A stretch of DNA of 33,360 bases from Chara braunii (Eukaryota > Streptophyta > Charophyceae > Charales > Characeae): assembly GCA_003427395.1 (NCBI GenBank), contig BFEA01000046.1, positions 1,366,573 through 1,399,932 on the forward strand, written 5' to 3'. Below are positions 19,909-30,345 of this stretch, one piece after another. How positions within the stretch are numbered: the stretch's first letter is position 1; every line of letters starts with the position of its first letter. The notes below the pieces were generated by a model, which was not told the origin of the DNA, searched no databases, and saw only the letters and a program-made list of their open reading frames with translations. The translations under genes were made by a program, and so were the position numbers.

Positions 19909-21768
19909 CTAGAGCATTTCAGATGCAGGTAAGACATACGAGGCCGAAGACTCCCCATCCGGAAAACTGAACGTTCGGAATGATTTTTCCTCCCCCAGTC
20001 CATCTACTTGTGTGCGGCATTGTTTCGTAGGTAGTTTGCTTCCTCTGAGAGAAAGGTAATCCATTGAAACTTGTGCTTCACGGACCCGAGCTGCCCCCTG
20101 TCCATCGGTATCCGCTCCTGCCCCCAACCCGTGCTCCTGTCTAGCTGCCTCTGCTGAGTGATTCCCCATCCCACAGGATGGCTGGTTTGAAGCTGTATTT
20201 TGTGCTGCGCCAGGAAGGCTACCACCCTGTGGCGGTACTGGACTTGCCGTAGGTGGGGATCCACCTGTACCCGTGTGTGCCCCTGTACCTGCCTGTCCAC
20301 CTGTACCCGTGTGTGCCCTCTTATGAGATTGAGGTGGGGTTTGCATACCTGGTGAGGTTTGCAAGTTTCAGATTAGCGGTTCTGTTGGAGTCTGCAGACC
20401 TGGTGCAGTGCTAACCGCATGCGGATTCACTGGCTGCAGATTCCCCGACTGCGGATTTTGCGGGTTCATTGAAACCCCTGGGGGGGGCGGTTCTGGCTCA
20501 AAAATTGGGTTTAATCTATTATTATTAAAGGTGGAAAGCCCCAACCCCCAGAGCCTCCGGCCGAGGCGAAGCTCCCGTTAAGCCACCCAGGTGCCCAGTG
20601 CAGGCTTGAGCCCAAAGGAATGCTCGATGGGCCAGTCATAAACCCAACCTGGGGCGTTGACGAAGTTTCGGTAGGGAGTTGTGTGACCACCCCTTGGAGC
20701 CTGTACGGGCCTAGGCCCGACGTGGCACCATTTGACTGATTGGCATACTGGTTGTGCGTGGGACCGACCGCTGGGTGAGGGCCGATACCCGGTTTGGTAC
20801 CTGGTACCGGTGCCTGGATGAATTGGTGTACCACCGGAGCCGGGGGCGGCCCAGTTGCAGAACGGGAGGGACCGGGTGTTTGTTGTGCCTTTTCCCCAGG
20901 TGCATTCCCCCCCCCCCCAAACGAGACGAAACGCCCTGAGTGTGCACGTAGTGTTGTGGGTGACATGGGCATATCGTACTATCTTCTGTGTGGTAATACC
21001 ATTTGCACTTCTTGCACCATTCTGTCGCTTGAGAAACAAATTCCAATTTAAAGACCTCCCCCTCTTTTTTAAATTCGAGTTTCTCCTTCCGGGTTTTCCT
21101 TGCCTCGGGGGCAAGATCAAATTTGACATTCATCAGAAATGACCATCCTTCTTAGGTGGATGCGTTCGTTGAATTTTTGCCATGGATGTTTCTACTGCCC
21201 AGTGCAGGTGAAACATGACCCGAAGGGAAACCTGTATGGCCATCACCCAGAATTTACCAGCAGCCTCCTGTGCACATATATCATCCAATTTCTTCTTTGT
21301 GGCCCAACGACAAAACTGAACCTAGTAACAGATATCAGGACCCTCTACCGTGTTAGGATCTTTAAATACGATAATATCCGAACCTTTTTGAACCACAAAA
21401 TCGGCAATGTTTTTTGTTGTCGCCACATACGAAAACACACTAGCGCCCTCAGACTTCACTCTACCCCTTTTCAAGGACGGCTTTACAGCAAGATTGACAA
21501 ACCATCAATCCTCGTAAATGCTGATAAGCATTTCCTTAATTTTGTTCGGCAAATCCCTGGCATCCTCTTGGAAAATTACAATAACGGTTCTTTACTTTAA
21601 CCACTTTACCACCACATCGTCCAATTTTGAGTTGAGGGTAATCGTTGTTATTCGCCCATCCGTCACACACGTCCCATGATTAAGACTCTCCAGTAAAATT
21701 CCGTCCTCGAAATACTTTTGAACCATCTCTCGAATCCGTTCCTCATCCGAATTGGACGAGGGATCCAT
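19909..21768 (-). pseudogene. LINE B ORF1, decayed paralogue
   Basis: Read on minus from Met at 21768, the conceptual product parallels LINE A ORF1. KWLK, a stop, then RTVIVIF aligns with KWLKERTVTVIY. FWVMAIQVSL aligns with FWVIALQIPL, and KFDLAPEAR aligns with RFDIDPEAR. A zinc-knuckle-like CKKCKWYYH follows near 21020, with the last Cys two residues further than standard. A Pro/Gly/Gln-rich tail (20972-20511 and 20364-19909) closes it. Several in-frame stops and at least two frameshifts interrupt it. No ORF2 follows, so B is a partial copy. Confidence 0.75.
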
Positions 21769-22490
21769 ATGAGGTTCAAACTTACAATGTCATGGACTAT
21801 AATTCTACCCGACGTCGAAGGCAGACAAAATCAGGGTATTACTCGGATGTTTACCTAGGGAACATAAGTGCCCACCAAGGCGGGAGGAGCATTTCAAGTC
21901 TCCATTATTCTAATGAATTTGGACAGACCACACAGAACCGACGTCCTTCCCAAATATAGACTATATTTCAGTTGAGTACCCAAACCCTCTAAGAACTGCA
22001 AAGCTCAAGTTAATTGACCAAGTAGGTATCTGAAGCCAAACTCAAGATTGTGAGACAAAATTTTACCATACGAAAGGTTCTCAAAGATGCCACCGGGAGT
22101 CCCTGTTCGTATTCGCCCCACCTCTTCTTTGTCAACACTGGCGTCGCTTCAATCTTCTGCCCGAGAGATGGAGACTAATCCGTCTCCACTTGAGGCGTAG
22201 GCATATCCTTCCTTGAGTCCCTCCCTGCCACCGTTTTTGTTGTATGAGTTGCCCCTGTCCAATGTCGTTTTGGCTCCTTCAAAAGATGGCGCCCCCCACT
22301 GTATGAGCTGCCCGTGACCTCCTTCTTCTTCATATATGTCCTCGCCCAGAATTACGGCAGGTTTCACTTCTTCCACAACTCGCAGAGGTAACTAATACTT
22401 GCAACAGTTACGGACGACTTTCCTTACTTCCCATCTTCGTGACACTACCGGCATCCTATGGTTCTCCAGTGTGTACGAGTGCTTGTAACC
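21769..22490. other. Unassigned DNA between LINE B and gypsy remnant
   Basis: No motif recognised on either strand. A minus frame at 22376-22149 is open but unlike any retroelement domain that I know. It may be LINE 5' UTR joined to rearranged gypsy sequence. Confidence 0.4.
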
Positions 22491-23294
22491 CTATTTCATC
22501 GGCAGCTCTCTGACGGGCGCAAAAACCCTCGCTGATTTCGTACAATGTCTGAATTTTAATCCACTCACTGTGAGGTTATGCTCGTTTAGTAAGTCTAGGA
22601 CCTTGCATAGATCTTGCACATGATCCCAGACAAATCGTCTAATCCCTGGCATCACCTCTTGCTCATTCTTCTTCTTTGACTTTTTCACAGCCAGATCATC
22701 AATGTACGACAGTGTAATATGAGGACTTATTGGCTGCATAACCCTTACCATATGCCTTTGAACCATTGCATTCACATTCGTCCACCTTTATGATGCGACA
22801 TTCATATGCATCAGACCCCGAGGAGTATGCATTGCCGTCATAGGTTTGTCCAACGGGTAAACATGAAATTGGTCGTAACCAGAGTATAAATCTATAAGTT
22901 ATATTATAGACCGCCCGACGTAGGCTTCCGAAAGTGCATCAGCGTTCGGCCGACCTCCTGCATCTCTTACAGTCACACATTTAGTCGCGGAAGATTCTTT
23001 ACCCATTGCAAAGTCTCATTTGGTTTGACGAAGTAAAACCAAGGAGCAAAACCAAAGGGATGCATATGGTCCACTCAAATAGTCTGACACATGCGTGCGA
23101 ATTTTCCCATCGAGGTCGTTTACCACTTTCTCCTCGTCAGTTGGATAGGGATATTGCGCACCTCGCAAGTTCCATGGTTCGTATGACACAGTATGTATCT
23201 GAATCATCGTAATTTCGTCAATATCAAGGCGATCACGTTCGTCATTATTGAAGGCATATGTAGTATGTCTTCCCTTTATGGTCTCCATCATCAA
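22491..23294 (-). pseudogene. Gypsy reverse transcriptase, partial and broken
   Basis: The first fragment (23294-23016) carries the pre-RT segment EPWNLRGAQYPYP and the start of the palm (SGPYASLWFC). A 13-bp tandem duplication at 23030-23055 then shifts frame before a VKPNETLQW-like block. The following stretch has stops but retains DAGGRPNADAL and IDLYSGYDQF (motif A Asp). The last fragment (22775-22491) holds SYIDDLAVK, the catalytic YIDD box (residues 24-27), then RRFVWDHVQDL. Homology stops soon after HNLTVSG, well before RNase H. Confidence 0.8.
23030..23055. repeat. 13-bp tandem duplication breaking the RT frame
   Basis: GAAGTAAAACCAA at 23030-23042 and GGAGCAAAACCAA at 23043-23055 match at 11 of 13 positions. 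Since 13 is not a multiple of three, the reverse transcriptase frame is lost here. Confidence 0.6.
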
Positions 23295-23488
23295 ACGTCT
23301 CTCTTGCGTTGTAAGAAACCCTGACTCTTCTATTATCAGTGCTTCCTCCGTTTCCTGACTCTTTCAGAGCCTCTACAGTCTCTGGGTCCTCCATCCCTTA
23401 GGTCGACACTACGTCCATTGCATCACCTATACTTGCTAAGCTAAGGGTCAACACTTCCGGTTGTCTCCCCCCCTTCAAACGCATCCCT

Positions 23489-24523
23489 TCATAACCTCCT
23501 TCTTTCCTCTTCTGACTCCTCAATCGTGAAGGAGTCAGGATTGGGCCAGTTCCTTATACTTCGCGGCCCCGTATTCCTGCATGTGATAACCTCATAGTTT
23601 CCACAGACTGGGTCGCATAAGACAAGGAACATTGTTCCATCATGCTTGTTAAGTATGAGGGTCTCAGTCCTGCTCAAGGAGGATCGGCCCAACAGAATGG
23701 GATGATCGAGATCAGGCATTATGAAAAAACAACTTTTCACTTTGACCTTGCCAATCTCCAAAATTACTCCCGATGCGGTCCCCACAAACATTGACCGACT
23801 ATTCGTTCCCATTAGAACTCCATTATCGGAGCAATCAATTTTCATTCCCAAACGCAAAGCATGCTCCTCGTTTATGAGGTTCATCTTTGCGCCAGTATCC
23901 ACCATCGTCGTGCATGTCTTTCCTTTCACTATCACATCCAAGCACCCACATGCGATGGCCTTTCAGTCCATCTTCGTGCCTGTCTCCGCCCATTCTGCTT
24001 CCTTGAGGATTATGGCCCCCATACGCACGCTAGCCACCATCTTTTTGGACAGTTGTGGTTTGATCTCGTCTCGAAGCCTTTGGGCTGAAGCCAGGACATC
24101 CTTCAGGTTCATAAGGTGATGATAGCCCTCAAGGATCCTGTCCATCATTTCCTCCACATCATACCCTTCTTCCACTCGGATAGTGTACTTTTTTTTCTTC
24201 CCTTCTGGAACTCTGTCCGTGTCAGTCTTAACACCCCTTTTTTTGGCTCTCTGCTTGGCTCTTTTATCCTCTTCTTTCCTCAACCTCTCATCCTCCTCGT
24301 CCTCATCCTCCGGGATGTCCACAGTCCCTTTCTCCCCACTAGGCTCAGGAACATATTTCGTTGGCTCATCGGAGCTCACCGGCCCCTTAGCCCTTGTCCT
24401 GACTGTCTGTGGCGCCCTTCCTGACCTTGACGGTGGCCTAAAAGCCATCCTGGATCGAGGCGTCAGTCCTGAAATCGTCACGCCAGGTAAGTTCCCAGGC
24501 CCTTCTTGCGCTCCTGGACCCAT
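23489..24523 (-). pseudogene. Gypsy aspartic protease and linker, one in-frame stop
   Basis: Two fragments in one frame (24523-23963 and 23941-23489) are separated by a single TGA at 23963-23965. The upstream part is charged (Glu/Asp/Lys-rich, EDEDEEDERLRKEEDK). The downstream part has the retropepsin active site TMVDTGAKMNLI (Asp15-Thr16-Gly17 from the Met at 23941), followed by HPILLGRSSL, the usual second signature (ILLGR). The catalytic triad is intact, so this is the best-preserved domain of the element. Confidence 0.8.
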
Positions 24524-24574
24524 ATCGTAGAGATATACTAGCGGTCTTTTACCTTTCCATTCCCTGATCTCCTC

Positions 24575-26368
24575 TCACATACAAGTCAATTTCCTTTGGT
24601 ACCTCACGATCTTATCCACTAAGTCCTCCCACCTTTCCATCGACCTCCGTACCTCGTTCCAACAACCTTCTTCGATTTCATCGTCCGATTCCACCACGAT
24701 TGGCTCCTCTCTCACGGTGTCGGCTTTCCTCTCTTGCTCTACCTCCTCATTCTCTCCTATTTCTTCCACTCTCACATCATGACGGACCTCTTCTTCTTGC
24801 CAGATCCGGAACATAGCCGGAGGAGCGGGTGGCATGTCGGCCTTGGCTCGTCGCAAGGCCTCCTTTCTTGTCCCTCCAGGAGTCTTAGGATCAATGTAGT
24901 ATCCAAACTCATCGTATATATCGCCATCATAATTGATACTAATCAACCCTTCATCTTCGTAGTTTCTGCGAACATGGCAGAAATTAATCGTATGGCCTTT
25001 CTGCCCACAGTACCAACAAATCGCACTTCGCCAATTTATCCGACCTCTGCCAAAACCTCGCCACATTCTTGACTTCCTGACACGTTCCAATCCCCGTTTC
25101 CTCCTCCGTTCTCCGTTGGAGTTACCACTTCCATTTTTTCTGTCGCCGCTTCCGCGGCCACCATTTCCTTGCCCTTTGGCCCCATCCTTGATTTTGCCCA
25201 CGTCTGCCACCTTGATTCCCTTGTGACCCTTGCGGCACCGGCTATTGTGGTTGGCTTAGTTGTTGATTTGGCTGACCTATTTGTTGAGATTGGGATCCCT
25301 GACACCCACAAGAAGCCATACTCAAGGGAGCCCTTGGACAAGGTCCATGTTGCCCACTTACCGACCATCGTGCGTATGGATTATACCCAGGCCAAGGACT
25401 TGGACTTGGGGGTCCATAGCCAGGCCATGACCCATAGGGCGATAGCCCAGCCTGGTCATGTGACTCAGGCGATGGCATTACTGCCCCCTGCGAGCCTTGA
25501 CCCTTTACTGAACCTTGTCCTCCGTGAGCCAGATTTTGACCTTTCTCTGTGCCTTCGTTAACTTCTGAGGTTCAGTTTCTTCCTCTTCTTCTTCTTTTTC
25601 TTCTTGTACCACTGTTTTCTTCACTCTTCCCTGGAGCTGCGTTACTGTCATTACCTTTTTTGCAGCATTCGCCTCTTTCGTGGCTTCAAGTTGGGCCACT
25701 ACCCCCTCTACAACTTTCTTACGGTCCTGACCGCTACTTGTCGTGGGGTGCATGACCTTTCTCTTCTTTCTTGCCTGCCACATTTGGAAAATGTCTAGAT
25801 GGTCCAATTCCTCATCTGTTACACTTTCTTTTATTGTGACCCAAGTGAGTTTTTTTCCTGGGGCGCCTCTCTTTGATAGCGTCGAGGCTTCAAAGTTCGT
25901 AAAGTGACCTAGGAAAGTCGCGCACTGTTCTTTTTCTGCCATGCCAGAAACCTTCATCGCCATCTTCTCGAAGGCTGTCGTGAATGCACCCACCGTGGTG
26001 AACTCATTTCAATGTAGCATTTCCAGGTCCGCTTTCATCAGCAGACCATCCCCCAACTTGAAGAGCCTTTGCATTTCTTTTTTGAAACTTGTCAAAACTC
26101 CTGCTACACCAGCAACCACCTTCATTATCTCAGGTCAGATTTCCCACCAAACGTATCTGGGCATCAATTTGAACTTGTCTGCCTCAGATGCCTCACTAGT
26201 GACCTGCTCGAACAACTCGAGGCACTCAGATACCCTCTCTCCTCTTAAATGAAAGATGTCGACCTTGGGAACCTGTAGCCTCGTCAGTTCTCTCTTTTCT
26301 ATCGCCTTGATAATATCCTTTGGTGTAGTTGTCGGGCCTCGCTTAATTCCATCCGCATCCGACATCAC
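24575..26368 (-). pseudogene. Gypsy gag region with CCHC zinc knuckle, broken
   Basis: On minus the frame begins near 26368 (MMSDADGIKRG) and runs through the capsid-like part in three same-frame pieces with stops at about 26135 and 26010, reaching 25505. An acidic EEKEEEEEETE stretch lies near its end. A Pro/Gly/Gln-rich segment (25478-25242) lies in another frame. The last piece (25210-24575) returns to the first frame and contains CWYCGQKGHTINFC, a standard CX2CX4HX4C knuckle at about 25018-24977. The product would package genomic RNA. At least two frame changes and several stops make it non-functional. Confidence 0.8.
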
Positions 26369-26712
26369 TATTCCCCCTTCTTAAACCTGTTGAGAATAAG
26401 AAAGGATAACCCATTAACAATTCAGTAACTATGTACGCGCTTTACCTAAGTCATAATCTATCATACTTACTATTTCTTACTAATCACAATTACATCCACT
26501 TCTACTAACCTATTACTACTTACCTAGGGACATAGTTATACTCTCAATCATAGTCATGATCTTTTACTCTTATTGCCTACATTACCGTCAGTATCACGAC
26601 TTATATACCACACACACCTCCCTTATGTAATATAACGTTTGTCGTTTTGCCTATACCATCAGTCTGCACTTAACATAAGTTCGTTCACTTAAGGACTCAT
26701 GTAAGCAGCCGA
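26369..26712 (-). other. Gypsy leader (5' UTR), non-coding
   Basis: AT-rich and stop-rich, lying between the primer-binding site and gag. It is consistent with the untranslated leader of an LTR element. Confidence 0.5.
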
Positions 26713-26732
26713 TATCCCCCACAACGGCGCCA
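26713..26732 (-). other. Primer-binding site, tRNA-Asp type
   Basis: Minus strand reads TGGCGCCGTTGTGGGGGATA. The 3' end of plant tRNA-Asp(GUC), as I recall it, would pair with TGGCGCCGTTGCCGGGGATC: 17 of 20 positions, including the first 11. The position upstream of gag is right. Confidence 0.65.
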
Positions 26733-28477
26733 CCTATCGAGCCCATCGGTTCCACAGGGAGACCCTCCCGGCCACGTCACGTAGGATTTTGCAGGACTTC
26801 GTCGGGGGGCCCGGTTTGCCGCTCCGGCCGAGTGCGCCAGCCGTACCTCTCGTGAGTTTCTATGACAGGACAGGGTCATGCAAGGCACTGCTTACCTTCA
26901 CCCGCGAGAACTGTCGCCATCCCTTGGGTGGGCGTATCCCCACCGAGCTACTGGACCAAGTGCGAACGTTTTTCGTATGCAATCGCAGAGGTGGTCCGTC
27001 CGAGGACGTTTCTTATTCGCTGTAGCATAGGGGGTACGCGCGGTCAACGCCCCTCAATCGGACCCACACACGAATCGATGAATTGAGGGGCTGAGGTCCC
27101 AAGCATGACTCGTCGTCGGTTGACTAGAACGCAATTCACTCACCACGCGTTACACCACACTTAAAAATTTGAAATAACACACAAAAAAACAAAATAAAAC
27201 TCTCCTCTCGTAGTCCCTTCAGTGTCCGACCCATAACCTTTTAACATGGAAATCGATTAGGCAGCGCAAGTGAAACTTAAGATAAAATCACGAGGGCGTA
27301 GGGCTTTCTCATATCGACTAGTCATGCAAGCATACGCAAGCAGTCGCTACGATGAAGTACTGTGTAGTACCCAAAATCATGCGACCCTCGATAATCTCGG
27401 GGATCACATTTCGGCACTCAAGTGTCAGTTAACACGTGCCTTGAGGGGTTAATCTCTCGACGCTAGACAACCGCCAAGGCGGTTGATCACCACACACTCT
27501 TCTGCACCCTGCGGAGAGTGGGTGGTACACAGGTTCCGACCTATGGTGGCAGTCAACTCTCGTGGCCTAGGAGGCGAGCTCCATCATCAAGGACCTGGAG
27601 AGAAAATCAAGGGGTTTAACTTTGACGGTTGTCACAGACTACAACGTCCAACCATAATAACTCTAAAAAGCAAAAGGTAAAAGGGGATCTCCCTTATCTC
27701 TCAAAACATATGTTTTAAGTTTCCCACGTGGTCACAGTAGACCGTACAGATACTGAATATATATTTATGTATAAGCGGGAGCATATACATATACGCGTAT
27801 GAGAGGTTATGAAATGCGGGAGTATCACTTCTCACAGCCACTGTAGGGTTCCCTTCAACCATTATAGCTATGCCAAACAAGGGTAGTCCAAGTAGCCAAG
27901 CAGAAGTTTGTGCGGTATCAGACGATCATTCTCACATCAGTTGTGTGGCTTGTCCATCCGCATTCACACAATACTTAGACTATCACCAAGCTCAATTCAA
28001 AGATCTTATAAGCATACCTGCAATCGCACAGAGTTCAAACAACAACATCACACACACTAAGGGAGTAAACTTTACTGCTTTCTGTGACTCATACCCTGCC
28101 TTATGCATACAAGCCCCAACCAATTTCCACCAACCCTTAAGAAAGGTACTCAGTCTTAAAAAATGGCCACTTTGAAAGAAATCTGGGTGAAAATCCCATA
28201 AAATTCGAAAAACCCACAAAAATCAAGGCATTAGGTTGAGATGCAGAAGCAGAGAAGTTGTGTCGTAAACCGACCTGTCATCGAGAGATAACAGAGGAGT
28301 GATCCCTCGTAGGATCACGCTGAACGAATCAAGCCTTGAATCAAATTCGTAGACCTGCATCACAATCCAAGCCAAAACGGACCAAATACTACGTTCAAGG
28401 CAGATGGAGGGTAAACACCAGTCAATAGTCTAACTTTTGTACTAACGTTCACCTTGCCTCTCTCGGAAGTTATCAAG

Positions 28478-28503
28478 AACTTTGGCACTGTCTTGCCAAA
28501 GTT
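28478..28503. repeat. Hairpin, 10-bp stem
   Basis: AACTTTGGCA, loop CTGTCT, then TGCCAAAGTT: a perfect 10-bp stem. No U tract follows closely enough to call a terminator. Confidence 0.6.
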
Positions 28504-28541
28504 TTCCCTAACAGAAAATCATATAACTCTCCAGCCTTCTC

Positions 28542-28655
28542 AAAATTTTCGGCAGCACTTCCCGTAGGAAAAGTGTCTTTTCAAAATTTTTAGGAATCCA
28601 AAAATGATTCACTTTTTTCAGGTCTGTGAAAATTTCGGCAGCGCTCCCCGTAGGA
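28542..28655. repeat. Direct repeat with CGGCAGC motif
   Basis: AAAATTTTCGGCAGCACTTC at 28542 and AAAATTTCGGCAGCGCTCC at 28629 both continue CCGTAGGAA. The period is about 87 bp. Similar short repeats occur in LTRs of plant retrotransposons, so this may be LTR-derived. Confidence 0.6.
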
Positions 28656-29062
28656 ACATGAGGCTACCAAGGTTTATACAGAGCTGAAAATTGCAAAGAC
28701 AAAGTACAACTATACTTGAGACTAAATCCTTACGTTTACTTGATAGTTAGAACTGAAGATAGTTTACATGATCCTCCTTTAAAGATGGTATCATGAGTTA
28801 CCACCAGTCCTGACTTCTAGTAAGGTCAGCCCTACTATGTCCGAAGCTTCCCCCTCATCATCCATGTCACCTACCTATACCTCCAACACTCAGCGAGCAT
28901 CTGAATCAACTAAGCTATCAAACGATGCCCCAGACGAGTGCCCGGAAACATGCATCAACAAACATCCCTCTCCGTCCCACATCAATTTGATCCAAGTAGT
29001 TCGTTAATCTCTCAGTTCTTTTAACCCACAATAACCACCCTTTCCTATGGCATAGGATCAAA

Positions 29063-30345
29063 CCGCCCCAACTTAGGGGTACGCCTGACCTGCCTAAGCA
29101 AAACAAATAGAATACGCACAACTACACTGTCCCAACTTAGGGGTATGCCTAGCTTACATGACTGAAACGTATGTCCTGACCGCCCCAACTTAGGGGTATG
29201 CCCGACCCAACATAAACAATGAACATAAAGCATATGACCAGACCACCCCAACTTAGGGGTACACCTGGCTTCTACTTAACTGACGACATGAGGCATAAGG
29301 CCAGACTGCCCCAACTTAGGGGTATGCCTAGTTAGCCTTAAACGAATTTTACATAGGGCATAGGGTTAGACTGCCCCAGCTTAGGGGTATGCCTAACCTG
29401 CGTAAACAAATACGAATGACGAATGGTCAGACCACCCTAACTTAAGGGTACGTCCAACTTACATAACGTCAACGACAAAAGGCATATCGCTAGACCGCCT
29501 CAACTTAGGGGTACGCCTAGTTAGCCTAAGCAGTTTAAGCTACATAAGGCAATGCGACCAAACCCCCCTAACTCAAGAGATCGCCTGATCTGCCTAAACA
29601 AGTTATGGATGATGTATGACCAAGCCGCACCAACTTAGGGGTACGCTTAGCCTCCGTAACAACAGTTAAAACAACCATAAATATTTTCCACAAACTTTAC
29701 ATTTTTCTTTCTTCTTAGGCAAATGGTCAGACCTACCCAACTTAGGGAGACATCCAACCCTGCCTTGTGTTTAAAAGGGAGAATAAAAAAAAATTATACT
29801 AACTATCTGTCTTTTTATGTTATCATGGTCATAGGACTAAGCCGCCCTAACTTAGGGGTACGTTTAGCTTGCCCAAGTTACCTTCAAATTATATTTTTCA
29901 CTTGCTTTCCTTTTTTTTTCTTTTCATACCTGACATATTGACTGGACTTCCCAACTTACGGTGTCAGCCTATCAGATGCGTATAATATATACATACATAT
30001 ATCAGTTTTTATAATTGGGATTACCTTTTAAATTCATGGCTCATGGCTAGGCCGCCCCAACTTAGGGGTACGCCTAGTCTCATGTCGTTGTCCCCCTCAG
30101 AAGAAAACACACACAAAATTGGGTTTATGCAACTTAGAATATCCTCAGTCCTGTTTTTAGCAACCCAAAAGAAACATCAGGAATTTGAGCCTTCCCAACT
30201 TAGGGCGCCCGTCCTCCTGTTCAGAAACCCCAAAAGAAAACAAGTGGTTGGACCGTCCAACTTAGGATAAACCCAACCCTCAAAGGTCATACATTCAGCC
30301 CAACAACAAAAATAAAACATAGCACTGGACCCACTCAACTTAGAG
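29063..30345. repeat. Array of 17 hairpin-forming repeats (CCCC-AACTTA-GGGG)
   Basis: The core CCGCCCCAACTTAGGGGTACGCC recurs 17 times. The stem-loop starts near 29066, 29130, 29183, 29246, 29309, 29374, 29435, 29498, 29566, 29628, 29736, 29845, 29950, 30055, 30194, 30256 and 30334. The first ten are about 63 bp apart, the next four about 106 bp, the last ones irregular. Sequence between cores is poorly conserved apart from GGTCAGA-like upstream and GCCTAG-like downstream blocks. The hexamer AACTTA is intact in 15 of 17. The flanking stem keeps pairing through coupled changes (CCCT/AGGG, TCC/GGA, CTC/GAG) and wobble pairs. No coding frame runs through it. Confidence 0.85.

Larger units (their letters stand above)
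22491..26732 (-). mobile_element. Ty3/gypsy-like LTR retrotransposon remnant
   Basis: On minus, in order: a tRNA-Asp-like primer-binding site (26732-26713), a ~340-bp leader, gag with CCHC knuckle, aspartic protease and reverse transcriptase up to the YIDD box. Recognisable homology ends at about 22530; no RNase H or integrase is seen. The protease-RT order fits Ty3/gypsy. Multiple stops and frame shifts show that it is dead. I could not define either LTR: no terminal TG...CA pair, and no direct repeat shared between the two sides. Confidence 0.8.
26733..29060. other. Unassigned; possibly gypsy LTR plus flank
   Basis: The DNA directly beyond the primer-binding site should be the 5' LTR, but I found no boundary. 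Seen here: an inverted repeat GCCCCTCAAT/ATTGAGGGGC (27049-27058, 27082-27091), an 18-bp palindrome (27468-27485), a 10-bp-stem hairpin (28478-28503) and a 27- to 29-bp direct repeat (28542-28570, 28629-28655). Open frames (for example 27870-28175 plus) have no recognisable motif. Confidence 0.4.

Noticed and set aside
29066-30345. CRISPR array
   Set aside because: The conserved core is only ~14-24 bp and varies between units, the linkers are irregular (53-138 bp), there is no cas context and the contig is eukaryotic.
29066-30345. Interstitial telomeric repeat (CTTAGGG resembles TTAGGG or TTTAGGG)
   Set aside because: Units are ~63-106 bp with one TTAGGG each, never tandem heptamers or hexamers.
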